Shown piece after piece: positions 5,023-6,814 of a DNA stretch of 6,814 nt. Source of the stretch: Lachnospiraceae bacterium (GTDB lineage Bacteria; Bacillota; Clostridia; Lachnospirales; Lachnospiraceae); contig JAFUUM010000084.1 in the NCBI GenBank assembly GCA_017477805.1, positions 1-6,814 on the forward strand, in the 5' to 3' direction. The notes under the pieces are model-generated. The model did no database searches. It saw only the letters and a list, made by a program, of their open reading frames with translations, and was not told the origin of the DNA. Numbering within the stretch: position 1 is the stretch's first letter; the number at the start of each line of letters is the position of its first letter. A program made the position numbers and the translations under genes.

Positions 5023-6814
5023 GCTAAAGCACCTCCTATCGCGATAGTCATAAAGATGATAAGGATCGCAGCGGCAACGGCCAGAGAGATGCCCAGCATC
5101 TTCTTCTCACCAAACCATTCGGTGATGTACCAGTTGGACAGATACATCTGCTTGGGCTGCTTTAAGGAATCCACGAATTTTCTGTCGTCGATGTTGATAC
5201 CGCTCATGTAGGAGCTGCTGTATTTCTCGGTGTGACCAAGGGTCAGGATCCGGGACATCACAGGCATGATCACCAGCAGCGCCAGCATCAGGATCATAAT
5301 GTAGACATTACCTTCTCCAAGGATATTACCGATCTGTACACCGTACATATCTTCCAGGTGGGGCTCGATGATATGAGCAGAGGTAAGAGGAAATGTCACG
5401 CAAAGGACGACCACCAGTGTGGACAGGATGGACAGGGAAACCCACTGGGTAGGTTTGGTCTTATCTTCGATCCTGTCGGAGTGAGCATGCTCAGCCACAA
5501 TGCTGCCCAGCCACTTGGTCCAGTAGAACAGGGTTGTTGCACTACCGTATACAAGGAACACAACCAGCATCAGGTTGCCTGCATCCACATATGCCTTCAG
5601 GGCCGCCCACTTGGACACCAGCATACCGAAAGGTGCTAAGAACATACCGGAGATACCGATGATCATGACGTAAGCCAGTTTCGGCAGTTTGATGATCAGA
5701 CCATGCATATCCTCGATGTTACGGCTGCCGGAGCTGTTTTCCACTGCACCTACCGTCAGGAACAGCAGGGACTTGGAAACCGCATGGAACATCATCAGCA
5801 GGATACCGGCCCATACAGCTTCTTCCAGACCGATACCGGCGCAGGCCGTGATCAGACCCAGGTTGGAGATGGTGGAGTAAGCCAGCACTTTCTTACCGTC
5901 ACTCTGAGAGATTGCCAGGCAGGACGCCATAAAGAAGGTAAAGCCGCCGATGGTGGCCACCATAACGCCAACGTTGTTGCCAATCATAGCGGGAGCCAGA
6001 CGGATCAGCAGATAAACGCCTGCTTTAACCATGGTCGCGGAGTGCAGCAGCGCACTGGTAGGAGTAGGCGCCACCATTGCTCCGAGAAGCCATCCGGAGA
6101 AAGGCATCTGAGCACTCTTGGTCAGACCGGCAAATGCCAGGAATACCACGGTGATCAGGGCCAGAGTGGACAGTTCGCTGTTCTGATCGGTAGCGATGAG
6201 CACCAGATCATGCAGGCTTACGGTCTGCAGCTGCAGAACGGAATAAGCAATACCGACTGCAAAACCAAGTCCGCCCAGCAGGTTCATCCACAGTGCTTTG
6301 AAAGAATTGTTGATCGCTTCCTGTGTCTGGCTGTAACCGATCAGCAGGAAGGAACATACGCTGGTGATCTCCCAGAAGAAGTAGATCCACAGCAGATTGT
6401 CGGAAAAGATCAGACCGTGCATCGCTCCGAGGAACAAAAACAGCACGGAGAAGAAGAAACTTCTTCTGTCGGGCACTTCAGAGTGATGATGAACATACTC
6501 TCTCATGTAACCCATTGTATATAAGCAGATCAGTACACCGACCACGCCCACGATCAGGCACATGATGATGGAGAGTCTGTCGATCACGATATGCTCGGTA
6601 ACCGGACATACCTCTACCTTGCCGGTCAGTTCCAGCCAGGTAGCAAGAGCCGTCTGAGCGACAGACAACAGTGCGCAATAATACTTTTTGTAGATGAAGC
6701 TGTATACGCAGACCAGCACCACCAATACCCACTCGCCCACCAGGATCACAGTATCCAGGGAATGTGTCTCGGGCAGGAAGCGGAGCGTCTCCCCCTTGAT
6801 CAACGTAGAGATCG
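5019..6814 (-). CDS. echA: EchA, NuoL/HyfB-like ion-translocating membrane subunit (N-terminus cut by window edge)
   Basis: Large polytopic membrane subunit of the antiporter (Mrp/NuoL) family that should carry proton or sodium translocation coupled to H2 formation. About 597 residues are visible and the frame runs open to the right edge. The family is usually somewhat over 600 residues, so a few dozen N-terminal residues are probably missing. Numbering from the TTG codon at 6803: many hydrophobic spans; E145 in FWEITS (codon at 6371-6369), K229 in TKSAQMPF (6119-6117), APTPTSALLH 245-254, H340 and K344 in MMFHAVSK, and K398 in SKWA. These match the channel Glu, Lys and His residues known to be essential in NuoL/NuoM. 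A soluble loop lies at about 434-452, and a final hydrophobic span is at about 570-592. First ech gene in the operon as seen; its promoter lies outside the window. Confidence 0.96.
   Translation of the reverse strand, partial: ISTLIKGETLRFLPETHSLDTVILVGEWVLVVLVCVYSFIYKKYYCALLSVAQTALATWLELTGKVEVCPVTEHIVIDRLSIIMCLIVGVVGVLICLYTMGYMREYVHHHSEVPDRRSFFFSVLFLFLGAMHGLIFSDNLLWIYFFWEITSVCSFLLIGYSQTQEAINNSFKALWMNLLGGLGFAVGIAYSVLQLQTVSLHDLVLIATDQNSELSTLALITVVFLAFAGLTKSAQMPFSGWLLGAMVAPTPTSALLHSATMVKAGVYLLIRLAPAMIGNNVGVMVATIGGFTFFMASCLAISQSDGKKVLAYSTISNLGLITACAGIGLEEAVWAGILLMMFHAVSKSLLFLTVGAVENSSGSRNIEDMHGLIIKLPKLAYVMIIGISGMFLAPFGMLVSKWAALKAYVDAGNLMLVVFLVYGSATTLFYWTKWLGSIVAEHAHSDRIEDKTKPTQWVSLSILSTLVVVLCVTFPLTSAHIIEPHLEDMYGVQIGNILGEGNVYIMILMLALLVIMPVMSRILTLGHTEKYSSSYMSGINIDDRKFVDSLKQPKQMYLSNWYITEWFGEKKMLGISLAVAAAILIIFMTIAIGGALA
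5031..5037 (-). promoter_or_regulatory. Ribosome binding site of echB
   Basis: AGGAGGT inside the 3' end of echA, eight bases before the echB ATG at 5022, next to the ATGA overlap with the echA stop. Confidence 0.83.

Noticed and set aside
6483..6491. A histidine triplet in EchA (residues 105-107) as a possible metal site.
   Set aside because: It sits in the short loop after the GYMREY motif, where I recall His-rich residues in related subunits, and there is no partner ligand pattern.
5703..6524. A 273-codon plus-strand frame, and another at 5232-5639, opposite echA.
   Set aside because: The translations are rich in His and Gln, with no recognisable domain, as expected from reading the complement of hydrophobic codons; both lie wholly inside echA.
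6801..6803. TTG as the start codon of echA.
   Set aside because: The frame stays open upstream to the window edge, no Shine-Dalgarno sequence precedes the TTG, and the protein would lack its first membrane span; the true start is outside the window.
5019..6814. Complex I (Nuo) or formate hydrogenlyase instead of Ech.
   Set aside because: The NuoD-like subunit keeps all four nickel cysteines, which complex I has lost; EchC, EchD and EchF are short, and the set of six genes in this order is that of Ech rather than Hyc/Hyf or Coo.
1..6814. Search for tRNA, riboswitch, CRISPR, insertion sequence, terminator or promoter.
   Set aside because: The genes are separated by at most 13 bases, no long inverted or direct repeats beyond the EchF hexads are evident by eye, and no such element can be supported.

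Overview
The window holds seven genes, all on the minus strand and packed end to end, so transcription runs from the right edge toward the left. It reads as part of one operon. Six genes encode the subunits of an Ech-type energy-converting membrane-bound [NiFe] hydrogenase (group 4), in the order echA-echB-echC-echD-echE-echF. They are followed 10 bases later by hypF, which makes the cyanide-ligand precursor of the [NiFe] active site. Both ends are cut: echA lacks its N-terminus (right edge) and hypF lacks its C-terminal quarter (left edge).

Region by region in transcription order: 6814-5019, EchA, an antiporter-like proton/ion channel subunit related to NuoL/HyfB; 5022-4144, EchB, the NuoH-like membrane anchor; 4132-3644, EchC, the NuoB-like small subunit carrying the proximal [4Fe-4S] cluster; 3647-3303, EchD, a short NuoC-like subunit; 3289-2210, EchE, the NuoD-like large subunit with the four nickel cysteines; 2197-1715, EchF, a two-cluster ferredoxin-like subunit with an unusual Ala/Lys/Glu-rich tail; 1704-1, HypF. 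The largest gap between genes is 13 bases, and two junctions are 4-base ATGA overlaps. There is therefore no room for an internal terminator or a conventional intergenic promoter, and no stretch is without a gene.

Together the six Ech subunits would move electrons from reduced ferredoxin through EchF and EchC to the nickel site in EchE. They would reduce protons to H2 (or run in reverse) and couple this to ion movement through EchA and EchB. All metal-ligand motifs and the main charged residues of the channel subunits that I can recognise are present, so the complex looks functional.

The host is probably an anaerobic Firmicute of the Clostridia type. The evidence is strong AGGAGG-type ribosome binding sites before nearly every gene, moderate GC content, and the Ech gene order. 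I cannot name a genus from the sequence alone. I see no mobile element, RNA gene, CRISPR array or origin. This is a mostly well-understood system. The points most worth a second look are the EchF tail and the different codon use and ribosome binding site of hypF relative to the ech genes.
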